A stretch of 64,000 nt of DNA from Pseudomonas sp. RIT-PI-r (GTDB lineage: Bacteria > Pseudomonadota > Gammaproteobacteria > Pseudomonadales > Pseudomonadaceae), in the NCBI RefSeq assembly GCF_001297015.1, contig NZ_LIGE01000018.1:186001-250000 (forward strand), written 5' to 3'. The translations under genes were made by a program, and so were the position numbers. Of the stretch, positions 1 to 10,711 are shown piece after piece. The stretch's first letter is position 1. The number at the start of each line of letters is the position of its first letter. The notes under the pieces are model-generated. The model did not search any database. It saw only the letters and a program-made list of their open reading frames with translations, and was not told the origin of the DNA.

Positions 1-133
1 AACCCTGATGCGCGCCTTCGGGGGAGAACTGTCGTTCGCCAACCACAAGCAAGGCGGCGCCCTGATTACCCTGCGGCTGCGCGCCGGTGCTCCCGGGGTC
101 AGTTTGCAACCGTCCGAGGATCGAAGTGCATGA
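1..133 (+). CDS. dctB: Sensor histidine kinase, C-terminal end (DctB-like, partial)
   Basis: Only the last 43 codons are inside the window, ending with TGA at 131-133. The visible residues include GGELSFAN and GGALITLRL, which match the final strand-turn-strand of a histidine kinase ATPase domain. The stop overlaps the ATG of the downstream sigma54 response regulator by four bases (ATGA), so the two are almost certainly cotranscribed and translationally coupled. In Pseudomonas the partner of DctD is DctB, the membrane sensor of C4-dicarboxylates; the name rests mainly on that pairing, because the sensor part of the protein is outside the window. Confidence 0.75.
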   Translation, partial: TLMRAFGGELSFANHKQGGALITLRLRAGAPGVSLQPSEDRSA

Positions 134-1515
134 CCATCGACAATCGCATTCAGGTGGTGTTGATCGACGACGATCCGCATCTGCGTCAGGCCCTCGGCCA
201 GACACTGGATCTGGCCGGCCTGAAAATATTGCCGCTCTCCGAGGCCAAGGGTCTGGCCGCACAACTTGAGCGTGACTGGCCAGGTGTAGTGGTCAGCGAC
301 ATCCGCATGCCGGGCATGGATGGCCTGGAGTTGCTGAGTGAGTTGCATGCCCAGGATCCCGAGTTACCGGTGCTGCTGATCACCGGCCACGGCGACGTGC
401 CGCTGGCGGTGCAGGCCATGCGTGCCGGCGCTTATGACTTTCTCGAAAAACCCTTCGCCAGCGATGCACTGCTCGACAGCGTGCGTCGTGCGCTGGCCCT
501 GCGTCGGTTGGTTTTGGATAACCGCAGCCTGCGTCTGGCCTTGAGTGACCGCAATGAACTGAGCGCGCGGCTGGTCGGCCATTCGACACCGATGCTGCGC
601 CTGCGCGAACAGATCGGCGCGCTGGCCGCAACCAAGGCCGATGTGCTGATCCTGGGTGAGACCGGCGCAGGCAAAGAAGTGGTCGCCCGCGCGTTGCACG
701 ACTTATCCAGTCGCCGTAACGGTCCGTTTGTGGCGATCAACGCCGGTGCACTGGCCGAGTCAGTGGTGGAAAGCGAGCTGTTCGGCCATGAGCCCGGTGC
801 GTTCACCGGCGCGCAGAAACGCCGGATCGGCAAATTCGAATTTGCCAATGGCGGCACATTGTTTCTCGATGAAATCGAAAGCATGAGCATGGACGTGCAG
901 GTGAAATTGCTGCGCATGCTGCAGGAGCGCGTGGTCGAACGGCTGGGCGGCAATCAACTGATCCCGCTGGACATTCGTGTCATCGCCGCGACCAAGGAAG
1001 ACCTGCGCCAGGCCGCCGATCAGGGGCGTTTCCGCGCCGACTTGTATTACCGTCTCAACGTCGCGCCACTGCGCATTCCGCCGCTGCGTGAACGCGGCGA
1101 AGATGCGCTGATGCTATTCCAGCATTACGCCGACGAAGCCAGTGCCCGCCACGGTTTGCCGCCCCACGAGCTGCAACCGGCACAACGCGCACTGCTGTTG
1201 CGCCACGCCTGGCCAGGCAATGTGCGCGAATTGCAAAACGCCGCCGAGCGCTTCGCTCTTGGCCTGGAATTGGCGCTGGATAACAGTGGCGTCGAAGGCA
1301 GCGGCGGCAGCTCCGTCGAGGTCATCAACGGCGGGCTCAGCGAGCAAGTCGAACATTTCGAAAAATCGCTGATCGCCGCAGAGCTGGCGCGCTCGCACAG
1401 CTCGGTGCGCAGCCTCGCCGAAGCCCTGGGCATCCCGCGCAAGACCCTGCACGACAAACTGCGCAAGCATGGCTTGAACTTCGGCGACAACAGCCATGGC
1501 GAGGAAAACGAATGA
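130..1515 (+). CDS. dctD: Sigma54-dependent response regulator DctD
   Basis: NtrC-family activator of 461 aa. The receiver domain (about 1-125) has the acidic pocket DDDP at 13-16, phospho-acceptor Asp57 in SDIRMP and the conserved Lys107. The AAA+ domain follows with Walker A GETGAGKE (176-183), the sigma54-contacting GAFTGA loop (223-228) and Walker B GTLFLDEI (242-249). A Fis-type helix-turn-helix closes the protein (about 425-455). It probably activates C4-dicarboxylate uptake genes from -24/-12 promoters when phosphorylated by the upstream kinase. It overlaps that kinase gene by 4 bp and the following thioesterase gene by 4 bp, forming a tight three-gene unit. The DctD name over other NtrC-type regulators is family inference. 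Confidence 0.88.
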   Translation: MTIDNRIQVVLIDDDPHLRQALGQTLDLAGLKILPLSEAKGLAAQLERDWPGVVVSDIRMPGMDGLELLSELHAQDPELPVLLITGHGDVPLAVQAMRAGAYDFLEKPFASDALLDSVRRALALRRLVLDNRSLRLALSDRNELSARLVGHSTPMLRLREQIGALAATKADVLILGETGAGKEVVARALHDLSSRRNGPFVAINAGALAESVVESELFGHEPGAFTGAQKRRIGKFEFANGGTLFLDEIESMSMDVQVKLLRMLQERVVERLGGNQLIPLDIRVIAATKEDLRQAADQGRFRADLYYRLNVAPLRIPPLRERGEDALMLFQHYADEASARHGLPPHELQPAQRALLLRHAWPGNVRELQNAAERFALGLELALDNSGVEGSGGSSVEVINGGLSEQVEHFEKSLIAAELARSHSSVRSLAEALGIPRKTLHDKLRKHGLNFGDNSHGEENE

Positions 1516-1967
1516 GCACTGACAGTCGCTATCTGGAGTCCGTCCTGCATCACGATATCCCCCTGACCCGAGACATGGGCCTCAAGGTGCTCGACTGGCG
1601 TGAGCAACAGCTTAGCCTGCACTTGCCGCTGGATCGCAACGTCAATCACAAGAGCACCATGTTCGGCGGCAGTCTTTACTGCGGCGCGGTGCTCGCTGGT
1701 TGGGGCTGGCTGCATTTGCGCCTGAAGGAAGAAGGGATCGAGGACGGGCACATCGTGATTCAGGAGGGCCAGATCAGTTACCCGCTGCCAGTTACTGGCG
1801 ATGCCACAGCGATTTGCCCGGTGCCTGATGCGAAGGTCTGGAAGAAATTTCTGGCGATGTATCAGCGTTATGGACGGGCGCGATTGACGCTACACACGCA
1901 CATCGTCAATCAGGGCAGCGAAGAAGACGCCGTGACATTTACCGGGCAATACGTTTTGCACCGTTGA
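1512..1967 (+). CDS. YiiD C-terminal-like hotdog thioesterase domain protein
   Basis: A 151-aa protein that appears to be a single hotdog-fold domain of the kind found at the C-terminus of E. coli YiiD (a putative acyl-CoA thioesterase). The segment with LDRNVNHKSTMFGGSLY (about 40-56) resembles the helix-entry region of that family, where a short N-H-x-x-T-M-F-G-G stretch precedes the central helix. No signal peptide is visible, so it is probably cytoplasmic. Its ATG overlaps the dctD stop by four bases, implying translational coupling, although a functional link to dicarboxylate transport is not obvious. Substrate unknown. Confidence 0.75.
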   Translation: MSTDSRYLESVLHHDIPLTRDMGLKVLDWREQQLSLHLPLDRNVNHKSTMFGGSLYCGAVLAGWGWLHLRLKEEGIEDGHIVIQEGQISYPLPVTGDATAICPVPDAKVWKKFLAMYQRYGRARLTLHTHIVNQGSEEDAVTFTGQYVLHR

Positions 1968-1977
1968 AGATCAACAG

Positions 1978-2157
1978 CCCCCTCACCCTAGCCCTCTCCC
2001 CGAGGGAGAGGGAACGGATTGGGGGATGCTTCAGAAATGCATCGACCTGAAAGCGCTTTGCTGAATCCATAATCGACTCGATCTTTCAGGTCGATGCATG
2101 ACGCAAGACAACTCGATCAGCGCCCTCTCCTGGAGGAGAGGGCTGGGGTGAGGGGGA
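1978..2157. repeat. Family A nested inverted repeat, copy 1
   Basis: A roughly 180-bp intergenic element with two nested inverted repeats. The outer arms are a CCCTCACCCTAGCCCTCTCC-type sequence and its complement. The inner arms are the perfect 17-mers at 2037-2053 and 2083-2099 (ATGCATCGACCTGAAAG and its complement). Related elements lie at 10519, 25077, 32348 and 36302. The copy sits between convergent genes and could also act as a transcription stop. It has no coding capacity. Confidence 0.85.
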
Positions 2158-2173
2158 TTACGGATCAGCCCAC

Positions 2174-3016
2174 TTAACCCCTAGCCAACTCCAACAATCT
2201 GGAACGCCAGGCCGCCTTCGCCGGCAGCGCCAAAAAGAACTCGTTCAACAGCGATTCCCGCGCTGGATAACAGAACGCTTCCCCGCGCAGATCCAGCACC
2301 TCACCACCCGCCCCTTCCAGCACACCCTGCGCCGCCGCCGTGTCCCACTGCGAAGTCGGCGCCAGTCGCGGATAGCAATCCGCCGCCCCCTCAGCCAACA
2401 GGCAAAACTTCAACGAACTGCCGATATTGGCCAATTGCAGTTCACCCAGACTCGCACTCAACCCGGCCAGCAAGCGCTCCTGTTCAGGACTGGAGTGGCG
2501 ACGGCTGGCGACAACGGTGAACGCTTCGCCCGGCCCCGGTACATCACGCACCTGAATCGCAATCGGCGTGCCGCCCTGGTCGCAACGCCAGGCGCCGAGC
2601 CCGGCGCCTCCGACGTAGTAACGACCGTTGGTCGGCATCGACACCACACCGAACACCACCCGACCGTTTTCAATCAGCGCGATGTTAACGGTGAACTCTT
2701 CACTGCCGCTGATGAACTCCTTGGTGCCGTCCAGCGGGTCCACCAGCCACCAGCGCTGCCAACCGGCGCGTACGCTTTGCGCAATGTTGGCGTCCTCTTC
2801 GGACAACACTGGAATGCTCGGATCCAACGCCGTCAGCCCGGCGACGATCAGATGATGTGCAGCCAGATCCGCTGCCGTCACCGGCGAGTCATCGGACTTG
2901 GCCATCACTTCAACGCCCGCACGCCAGAACGGCAAAATGGCTTCGCCCGCCTGCAAGGCCAGCTCGACCACTGGCGCCATCAACGGATGGGGATACATCA
3001 TCGACATCTCACTCAT
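2174..3016 (-). CDS. cysQ: 3'(2'),5'-bisphosphate nucleotidase CysQ
   Basis: Inositol-monophosphatase-fold enzyme of 280 aa that removes the 3'-phosphate from PAP/PAPS, protecting the cell from by-products of sulfate assimilation. Metal-site motifs are visible: SEED (72-75), DPLDGTKEF (93-101) and WD in SQWDTAAAQG (224-225). It is the second gene of a minus-strand pair: its ATG overlaps the nudE stop by 4 bp (ATGA at 3013-3016). The nudE-cysQ pair followed by divergent yrfG is a well-known Pseudomonas arrangement. The start chosen is the coupled one; an internal Met at residue 6 or 7 is possible. Confidence 0.93.
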   Translation of the reverse strand: MSEMSMMYPHPLMAPVVELALQAGEAILPFWRAGVEVMAKSDDSPVTAADLAAHHLIVAGLTALDPSIPVLSEEDANIAQSVRAGWQRWWLVDPLDGTKEFISGSEEFTVNIALIENGRVVFGVVSMPTNGRYYVGGAGLGAWRCDQGGTPIAIQVRDVPGPGEAFTVVASRRHSSPEQERLLAGLSASLGELQLANIGSSLKFCLLAEGAADCYPRLAPTSQWDTAAAQGVLEGAGGEVLDLRGEAFCYPARESLLNEFFLALPAKAAWRSRLLELARG

Positions 3017-3579
3017 GACTGAAAGAATCCGCGTTGCGTCAGCAAGTCACGGGTCAGGTACAACGCCGCCAGCGCCCGCCCTTCGGAGAATTGCGGATTC
3101 TGCGCCAGCGCCGATAAATCACGCAGGTTGACCTTGTCGACCCGCATCGGCTCAGGCTCGTCACCCTCCAGCCGCTCTTCGTACAGATCAGTGGCCAGCA
3201 CCACCTGGATCTTCTGGCTCATGTAACCGGGCGACAGCGACAGCTCGGTCAGATGCTCCAGTTGTCGGGCACCGAAACCGGCTTCTTCCTTGAGCTCACG
3301 CTCAGCCGCCGCCAATACATCCTCGCCCGGCTCGATCAAACCTTTGGGCAAGGACAATTCATATTGATCAGTGCCGCCGCAATATTCCTCGACCAGCACC
3401 GCGTGCTCGCTGTCCAGCATCGCCACAATCATCACCGCGCCATAGCCCGCACCTTTGCCGACCAAACGCTCGTATGTGCGCTCCACGCCATTGGAGAACC
3501 GCAGTTTGAGTTCTTCAACGCAGAACAGGCGACTGGTGGCGACGATCTCGCGGGCGAGTACGGTGGGTTTCTGGCGCAT
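3013..3579 (-). CDS. nudE: ADP compounds hydrolase NudE (Nudix)
   Basis: Nudix hydrolase of 188 aa expected to cleave ADP-ribose, NADH and diadenosine polyphosphates. A complete Nudix box runs from Gly80 to Phe102: G-x5-E86-x7-R94-E95-L-x-E98-E99-x-G101. A strong AAGGAGC ribosome site lies just before the ATG, and a TATAGT-like -10 box reads on this strand at about 3606-3611, so a promoter in the short gap to divergent yrfG is likely. It is cotranscribed with cysQ through a 4-bp overlap. Confidence 0.92.
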   Translation of the reverse strand: MRQKPTVLAREIVATSRLFCVEELKLRFSNGVERTYERLVGKGAGYGAVMIVAMLDSEHAVLVEEYCGGTDQYELSLPKGLIEPGEDVLAAAERELKEEAGFGARQLEHLTELSLSPGYMSQKIQVVLATDLYEERLEGDEPEPMRVDKVNLRDLSALAQNPQFSEGRALAALYLTRDLLTQRGFFQS

Positions 3580-3667
3580 GCAAAGCTCCTTGGCGTGAAC
3601 GCGCTACTATAACGCGGCTTTCCCGATTGTTTATGTCGGATATCTTTCTACTGTTCGAGACGTTGCC

Positions 3668-4330
3668 ATGCCTTCATTACCGTGGTCCGCCATCGATACC
3701 GTTCTGCTCGACATGGACGGCACGCTGCTGGATCTGCACTTCGACAACCACTTCTGGCTGGAACACCTGCCCCAGCGCTACGCGGAACTGCACGGGGTCA
3801 GCCGAGCCATGGCGGAGATGGAATTGCAGCCGCTGTTTGAGCGCCACGCCGGCCAGTTGCAGTGGTACTGCCTGGATTTCTGGAGTGCCGAACTGAAGCT
3901 GTCGGTGCGCGAACTGAAACAGGAAACCGCCCATCTGATCGCCCTGCGACCGGATGCCGATACGTTTCTGGAGGCGATCAAACGGGCAGGAAAACGGGTG
4001 ATCATGATCACCAATGCCCATCGTGATTCACTGTCGCTGAAACTTGAACGGATTGAACTGGCACCGTATTTCGAACGGCTGATCAGCTCGCACGATTATG
4101 GTTATCCCAAGGAGAACCCGCAGTTCTGGGATGCCTTGCAGGCAGACATCGGCTTTGATCCGGCGCGTAGCCTGTTCATCGACGACACCTTGCCGATTCT
4201 GCGCAGTGCGCGGGATTTTGGCGTGGCGCATTTGCTGGCGGTGAAAGAGCCGGACAGCCGCAAGGGGCCGAAGGACACGGCTGAGTTTGCGGCCGTCGAG
4301 GATTACCGCCATCTGATCGCTGGTCTTTGA
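3668..4330 (+). CDS. yrfG: GMP/IMP nucleotidase YrfG (HAD family)
   Basis: HAD-superfamily phosphatase of 220 aa. Motif I is LDMDGT with catalytic Asp15 and Asp17, motif II is TNAH near 115-118, Lys148 sits in the YPKENP motif, and the metal-binding motif is IDD at 171-173. The architecture and the sequence after motif I (LDLHFDNHFW) are those of YrfG, which dephosphorylates GMP and IMP. It is divergent from nudE-cysQ across an 88-bp gap that must hold both promoters. It is followed by a family B hairpin repeat, so it appears monocistronic. Confidence 0.9.
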   Translation: MPSLPWSAIDTVLLDMDGTLLDLHFDNHFWLEHLPQRYAELHGVSRAMAEMELQPLFERHAGQLQWYCLDFWSAELKLSVRELKQETAHLIALRPDADTFLEAIKRAGKRVIMITNAHRDSLSLKLERIELAPYFERLISSHDYGYPKENPQFWDALQADIGFDPARSLFIDDTLPILRSARDFGVAHLLAVKEPDSRKGPKDTAEFAAVEDYRHLIAGL

Positions 4331-4335
4331 ACTTT

Positions 4336-4420
4336 GCAGGAGCTGCCGAAGGCTGCGATCTTTTGATCTTGTTTGGAAAAATCAAAATCAAAAGATCGCA
4401 GCCTGCGGCAGCTCCTACAG
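4336..4420. repeat. Family B hairpin repeat, copy 1
   Basis: An 85-bp near-perfect inverted repeat with arms GGAGCTGCCGAAGGCTGCGA and complement, and a short A/T-rich loop. It lies between the convergent ends of yrfG and the LysM protein gene. Arms differ at a few bases (AAGGCTG versus CTGCGG). Four more copies occur in the window at 12068, 30556, 35323 and 45143. It is probably a REP-like element and may also protect or terminate transcripts. Confidence 0.88.
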
Positions 4421-4430
4421 GGCTTGCGGG

Positions 4431-4871
4431 TTATTCAGGGATACGCAGTGTCTGGCCTGGGTAGATTTTGTTGACGTCCTTGAGCATCGGTTTGTTGGCG
4501 TCGAAGATTTTTTGATACTTGTTGGCGTCACCGTACACACGCAGAGAAATCGCGCTGAGGGTGTCGCCCGACTTGACCACAACAAACTGTGCAGCCGTCA
4601 CAACCGGTCCGCTCACCGTAATCTGATCATCCACGCTGCCAACCCCGGCAATGTTGCCCACAGCCAGCAAAATCTTCTCTTTCTCTTCCTGACTCGCGAC
4701 TTCACCGGTAACGGTCACTTTGTCGCCGTCCACCGTTGCCTGCACATTCGGATTGCCCAGGCCGACCTTGCTGATGTGTTCCTTCAACTGCTCACTGGCA
4801 TTGGCGTTACCCGGGGTCAGCAGATCGAGCAGCTTTTCACCGGCTTCTTTTACAAAACTTAAAAGACTCAT
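4431..4871 (-). CDS. lysM: BON-LysM domain protein (YgaU/Kbp-like)
   Basis: A 146-aa protein with a BON domain (about 25-88) and a C-terminal LysM domain (about 96-145, beginning [12 protein letters not shown] and ending with PGQTLRIP). This is the architecture of E. coli Kbp/YgaU, a potassium-binding protein. There is no signal peptide. The start is the ATG at 4869-4871 preceded by GGAGAG; the frame is open upstream to 4994, but that part is low in coding character and overlaps the regulatory gap to the divergent LysR gene. Function in Pseudomonas is inferred by family. Confidence 0.88.
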   Translation of the reverse strand: MSLLSFVKEAGEKLLDLLTPGNANASEQLKEHISKVGLGNPNVQATVDGDKVTVTGEVASQEEKEKILLAVGNIAGVGSVDDQITVSGPVVTAAQFVVVKSGDTLSAISLRVYGDANKYQKIFDANKPMLKDVNKIYPGQTLRIPE

Positions 4872-5008
4872 CGTGGTTCTCTCCATGGAATAAAGGGTCA
4901 GTCGTCCAAGCCTAGACCACCGCAGACAAACCCGGTTCCAAGCCGACCAATGACCCTGCCGGCACGGCCGAGTTAGAATCGCCCACCCCGCCAATCCCCG
5001 GAGCGAAG

Positions 5009-5896
5009 ATGGACATCAAGCAGCTGAAATTCCTCATCGCCCTCGACGAAACCCGCCACTTCGGCCAGGCCGCCGCGCGTTGCCACATCACCCAGCCAAC
5101 CCTGTCGATGCGCCTGCGTAACCTCGAAGAAGAACTCGATCTGCCACTGGTCAACCGTGGCCAGCGCTTCGAAGGCTTCACCGCACCGGGCGAGCGGGTG
5201 CTGGCGTGGGCACGCTCGGTGATGGCGGCTTACGACGGGTTGCATGCAGAAGCGGCAGCCTGTCGCGGCAACCTGATCGGCACGCTGCGACTGGGCGTGG
5301 TGCCCCTGTCGAGTTTCGATCCACTGCCGTTGATGCAACGCCTGCACAGCGCCCACCCGAATTTGCGCTTTGAAATGTCGGCGCTGAGTTCCGAACAGAT
5401 CCTCGAACATTTGGCGAACAACCGCATCGATCTCGGCGTGTCCTACCTGGATCGTCTGGATAACGAGCGCTTCGAATCCCTCGCCTTCAATGAAACCCGC
5501 ATGGGCCTGCTCTACGACCAGCGCACTTTCACGTTTGGCGACACACCGTTGAGCTGGCAATCGCTGATCGAACTGCCGCTGGGCATGCTCACCAGCGGCA
5601 TGCACTTTCGCCAGTCCATCGACCACAACTTCCACAGCCGCGGCCTGACGCCGCAACCCTTGCTGCAAACCGATGCCGTCCATCAATTGTTACAAGCCGT
5701 GCACGGCGGTTTTTGCTGCGCGATCATGCCGCTCGACGGTGGCCTGGAAAAGCTCACCGATCACCTGCGCCTGCAACCCATCGAAAACGCTCAAACCCTC
5801 GCCCCGCTGGGCCTGATCATGCGTCGCGGAGCGCCACGCTCGGCGCTGGCCGAGGCCTGTTTCGCGCTGTATCAGCAATCGCCAGGCGACGCTTGA
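5009..5896 (+). CDS. LysR-family transcriptional regulator
   Basis: A 295-aa LysR-type regulator. The N-terminal winged HTH (about 1-60) contains [20 protein letters not shown], and the rest forms the two-lobed co-inducer domain. It lies 92 bp upstream of fdhD and the formate dehydrogenase-like gene on the same strand, so these are plausible targets, although LysR proteins more often act on divergent genes, here the LysM gene. The effector cannot be read from the sequence. Confidence 0.85.
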   Translation: MDIKQLKFLIALDETRHFGQAAARCHITQPTLSMRLRNLEEELDLPLVNRGQRFEGFTAPGERVLAWARSVMAAYDGLHAEAAACRGNLIGTLRLGVVPLSSFDPLPLMQRLHSAHPNLRFEMSALSSEQILEHLANNRIDLGVSYLDRLDNERFESLAFNETRMGLLYDQRTFTFGDTPLSWQSLIELPLGMLTSGMHFRQSIDHNFHSRGLTPQPLLQTDAVHQLLQAVHGGFCCAIMPLDGGLEKLTDHLRLQPIENAQTLAPLGLIMRRGAPRSALAEACFALYQQSPGDA

Positions 5897-5988
5897 TCGA
5901 CGGCATCTATCGATAGATCGACAGTAGCAATTAGACGCGACAAGTTGCCGCGCCTAGTCTTAACGTTGATCAAACCGTCGGTGATGCC

Positions 5989-6824
5989 ATGAACGCCAAG
6001 CGCCCAGCCTGCGCGGCGCCTGCACTTGAAACGCCCGCGCCTGCCGCCAGTCAGACCTACAGTTACAGCGATTTGCCCCGCGAGGAATCGGCCAGCACCG
6101 CGCTGGCCGAAGAAGTCGCGTTGGCGATCGCGTACAACGGCATCAGCCAAGCAGTGATGCTGGTGACACCGACCGACCTTGAAGACTTCATCGTCGGCTT
6201 CAGCCTCGGCAGCGGCATCATCGAAGACGCGACAGACATCTACGACCTGCAACTGACCGGCGCCGGGTCTGCGCAATACGCGCAAGTGACCATCGCCAAC
6301 CGCGCATTCTGGAACCTCAAGCAACAGCGCCGGCAACTGGCGGGCACCAGTGGTTGCGGACTGTGCGGCGTTGAAGCCGTTGAGCAGGCGCTGCCCGATC
6401 TCCAGGTTTTGGCCGGCGCGCCGTTGCCGCCGATTGAATGGCTGGACGGTTTGCGCCAGCGCATCGGCGCGTTTCAACCTTTAGGTCAGCACTGCGGCGC
6501 GGTGCACGCGGCGGTGTTCATGAATGCCAGCGGCGAATTGCTGCTTGGGCGCGAAGACATCGGCCGACACAACGCCCTCGACAAACTGATCGGCGGCCTC
6601 ATCCGGCAAAAGATATCCACAGCAGGCGGACTGGCGATTGTCACCAGCCGTTGCAGCCTCGAATTGATCCAGAAAGTCTTGCGTGCCGGCATCCAGACCC
6701 TGGTCAGCCTGTCCGCACCTACCGGCCTTGCCGTGCAATGGGCCCGTCGACACAACCTCAATCTCATCCACCTGCCGCAGAAAAGTGCGCCGCGGGTGTA
6801 CAGCCCCGCGATGGAGAATCAAGC

Positions 6825-6828
<4 letters not shown>
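5989..6828 (+). CDS. fdhD: Formate dehydrogenase accessory sulfurtransferase FdhD
   Basis: FdhD (279 aa) transfers sulfur from IscS to the molybdenum cofactor so that formate dehydrogenases become active. The diagnostic C-x-x-C is present as SGCGLCG with Cys123 and Cys126; REDIGRHNALDK is also typical. Its stop overlaps the GTG start of the downstream molybdoenzyme by four bases (GTGA at 6825-6828), which fits a chaperone made together with its client. The N-terminal 30 residues are Ala/Pro-rich and less conserved, so a later start is possible but no better one is obvious. Confidence 0.93.
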
Positions 6829-9173
<2,345 letters not shown>

Positions 9174-9194
9174 CTCGGTGTCAGTCCGATTGCC

Positions 9195-9276
9195 ATCGCG
9201 AGCAGGCTCACTCCTACAGTTGATCGTGTTTTACCTGTAGGAACGCGGTCACTGTAAGAGTGAGCCTGCTCGCGAT
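9195..9276. repeat. Family C REP pair, copy 1
   Basis: Inverted pair ATCGCGAGCAGGCTCACTC and complement flanking a 40-bp spacer, in the 345-bp gap after the molybdoenzyme gene. This is the commonest repeat of the window, with seven other inverted copies at 22273, 37579, 42491, 55313, 58033, 58811 and a lone half near 14200. The arms resemble Pseudomonas REP sequences, thought to be spread by RAYT transposases; no RAYT gene is in the window. Confidence 0.9.
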
Positions 9277-9334
9277 AGCGGTTTTAGATGCAACGAACTT
9301 CTCTGCATTTGTCTCTTTTCAACGCCCACAAAAA

Positions 9335-9360
9335 AGGCCGTTTTTTCACAAAAACGGCCT
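9335..9360 (-). terminator. Hairpin terminator between molybdoenzyme and glycine-zipper genes
   Basis: Perfect 11-bp stem AGGCCGTTTTT (9335-9345) and complement (9350-9360) with loop TCAC. Read on the minus strand the stem is followed by a T-run (complement of the A-run at 9329-9334), so it looks like a minus-strand intrinsic terminator, though the T-rich stem may also work on the plus strand. The rest of the 9174-9518 gap holds the family C repeat and the promoter area of the next gene. Confidence 0.65.
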
Positions 9361-9518
9361 GTCCGAAGTAGCTAAAGACCGGCGAAAAACGGTTAAGTTC
9401 CGCTGATAAAACAGCAACTTGCAAAATTGTATACAAGTCGTGTTATTCGTCGGATTTCGATTGTCACGCTTGTTACACAGCCTCAGGATCGGCGCCGTCA
9501 TCCCTTTGAGGCTCATCT

Positions 9519-9998
9519 ATGAAGTTCTCCTCGATTCTCTTGTTGTCCCTTGGCCTGGTCAGTGGTTTTGCTTCCGCAGGCGGCACCACCGAAGCAGGTG
9601 TGGGCGGCGCATTGGGCGGGGTTCTTGGCTCGGTCGTCGGTCAGTCCTTAGGCGGCAATACAGGTTCCACCATCGGCGCAGCCTTGGGCGGCGCGGGTGG
9701 TAGTGCGGTCGGCGCCGACAAACGCAGCCGTGGCGAAGCCGCCATCGGTGGTGCGTTGGGCGCGGCCGGCGGTAACGTGGTTGGCCGCAGCATGGGCGGC
9801 ACCACCGGCAGCCTGATCGGCTCCGCCGCAGGTGGCGGCGCCGGTGGCGCGCTGGGTAACTACATGGGCAACAAGAGCGATGACGACGATCGTCATTACG
9901 ATCGCGGTCGTGACCGTCGCTACTATCGCGATGATCACCGTGGTCGCGGTCATGCCTATGGCCACCGCAAGCACCACAAGTACTATCGCCATCACTAA
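9519..9998 (+). CDS. Exported glycine-zipper (YMGG-like) protein
   Basis: A 159-aa protein with a clear signal peptide (about 1-20, cleavage after FASA), then a Gly/Ala-rich central region (about 22-120) of repeated GGALGG, GSVVG and GGxxGS units typical of glycine-zipper proteins that form membrane-associated oligomers. The tail (about 122-159) is highly charged, rich in Asp, Arg, Tyr and His (DDDDRHYDRGRDRRYYRD). Function unknown; such proteins are often stress-related outer-membrane or periplasmic components. It stands alone between terminators. Confidence 0.82.
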   Translation: MKFSSILLLSLGLVSGFASAGGTTEAGVGGALGGVLGSVVGQSLGGNTGSTIGAALGGAGGSAVGADKRSRGEAAIGGALGAAGGNVVGRSMGGTTGSLIGSAAGGGAGGALGNYMGNKSDDDDRHYDRGRDRRYYRDDHRGRGHAYGHRKHHKYYRHH

Positions 9999-10015
9999 GG
10001 CGAGTGCTTGAATAA

Positions 10016-10046
10016 AAATCGCAGCCCGAGGGCTGCGATTTTTTTT
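10016..10046. terminator. Bidirectional intrinsic terminator
   Basis: Stem ATCGCAGCC (10018-10026) and complement with loop CGAG at 10027-10030, flanked by an A-run on the left and a T-run (10039-10046) on the right. It can stop both the glycine-zipper gene and the convergent thioesterase gene. Confidence 0.88.
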
Positions 10047-10053
10047 GTTTTTT

Positions 10054-10479
10054 TCAAACCACCAGGCGTTCCAGCGCCTCGCGTAACCTGACAGGGATCG
10101 GCACCGGCTGATTGCTTGCCCGATCAACGAATACATGCACGAAGCGCCCGGCCGCACAGGCCTCGTTTTCACCGACCTTGAACACCGCCAATTCGTATTG
10201 CACCGAACTGTTGCCCAGCTTGCCGACCCGCAGACCGATCTCGATCAGATCCGGAAAGGCGATCGAGGCGAAGTAGTCACAGGCCGAACTGACCACGAAA
10301 CCCACCACGTCGCCGTCATGAATATCCAGACCACCGACCTGAATCAGGTAAGTGTTCACGGCCGTGTCGAAGAAGCTGTAATAGGTAACGTTGTTGACGT
10401 GACCGTAGGCGTCGTTGTCGTGCCAGCGCGTGGTGATGGGCTGGAAGTGTGGGTAGTCGGTGCGCTGAGGGGTGGACAT
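10054..10479 (-). CDS. Acyl-CoA thioesterase (4-hydroxybenzoyl-CoA thioesterase/YbgC-FadM type)
   Basis: Hotdog-fold thioesterase of 141 aa. The [13 protein letters not shown] segment (about 18-30) contains the catalytic Asp and the GHVNN turn of the 4-hydroxybenzoyl-CoA thioesterase family. It is predicted to hydrolyse acyl-CoA in the cytoplasm. It lies downstream of a 3-hydroxyacyl-CoA dehydrogenase gene on the same strand, separated by a family A repeat, which suggests related fatty-acyl or carnitine catabolism but not necessarily one transcript. Substrate is not determinable here. Confidence 0.87.
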   Translation of the reverse strand: MSTPQRTDYPHFQPITTRWHDNDAYGHVNNVTYYSFFDTAVNTYLIQVGGLDIHDGDVVGFVVSSACDYFASIAFPDLIEIGLRVGKLGNSSVQYELAVFKVGENEACAAGRFVHVFVDRASNQPVPIPVRLREALERLVV

Positions 10480-10518
10480 GGCTGGGCTGGTTCTCCTGTT
10501 TTTCAGTGAGGGCGCTTG

Positions 10519-10692
10519 CCCTCACCCTAGCCCTCTCCCAGAGGTGAGGGGACTGACCGAGGTGTTCTCTCGAAATACACCGACCTGATCCTCCGAGTCG
10601 GACTCAAATGTTGAAACCTACGCAGATCGGCTCCCTTTCCCCTCGCCCCCTTTGGGGGCGGTCCGACGTTTCGGGAGGGCTGGGGTGGGGGG
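10519..10692. repeat. Family A nested inverted repeat, copy 2
   Basis: A diverged copy. The left outer arm begins CCCTCACCCTAGCCCTCTCC, the middle has the ACACCGACCTGATC segment, and the right arm carries an extra GGTCCGACGTTTCGGGAGGG block before CTGGGGTG. The same block is found in copies 4 and 5. Confidence 0.82.
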
Positions 10693-10711
10693 ATCGATTC
10701 TGGCGGCGACA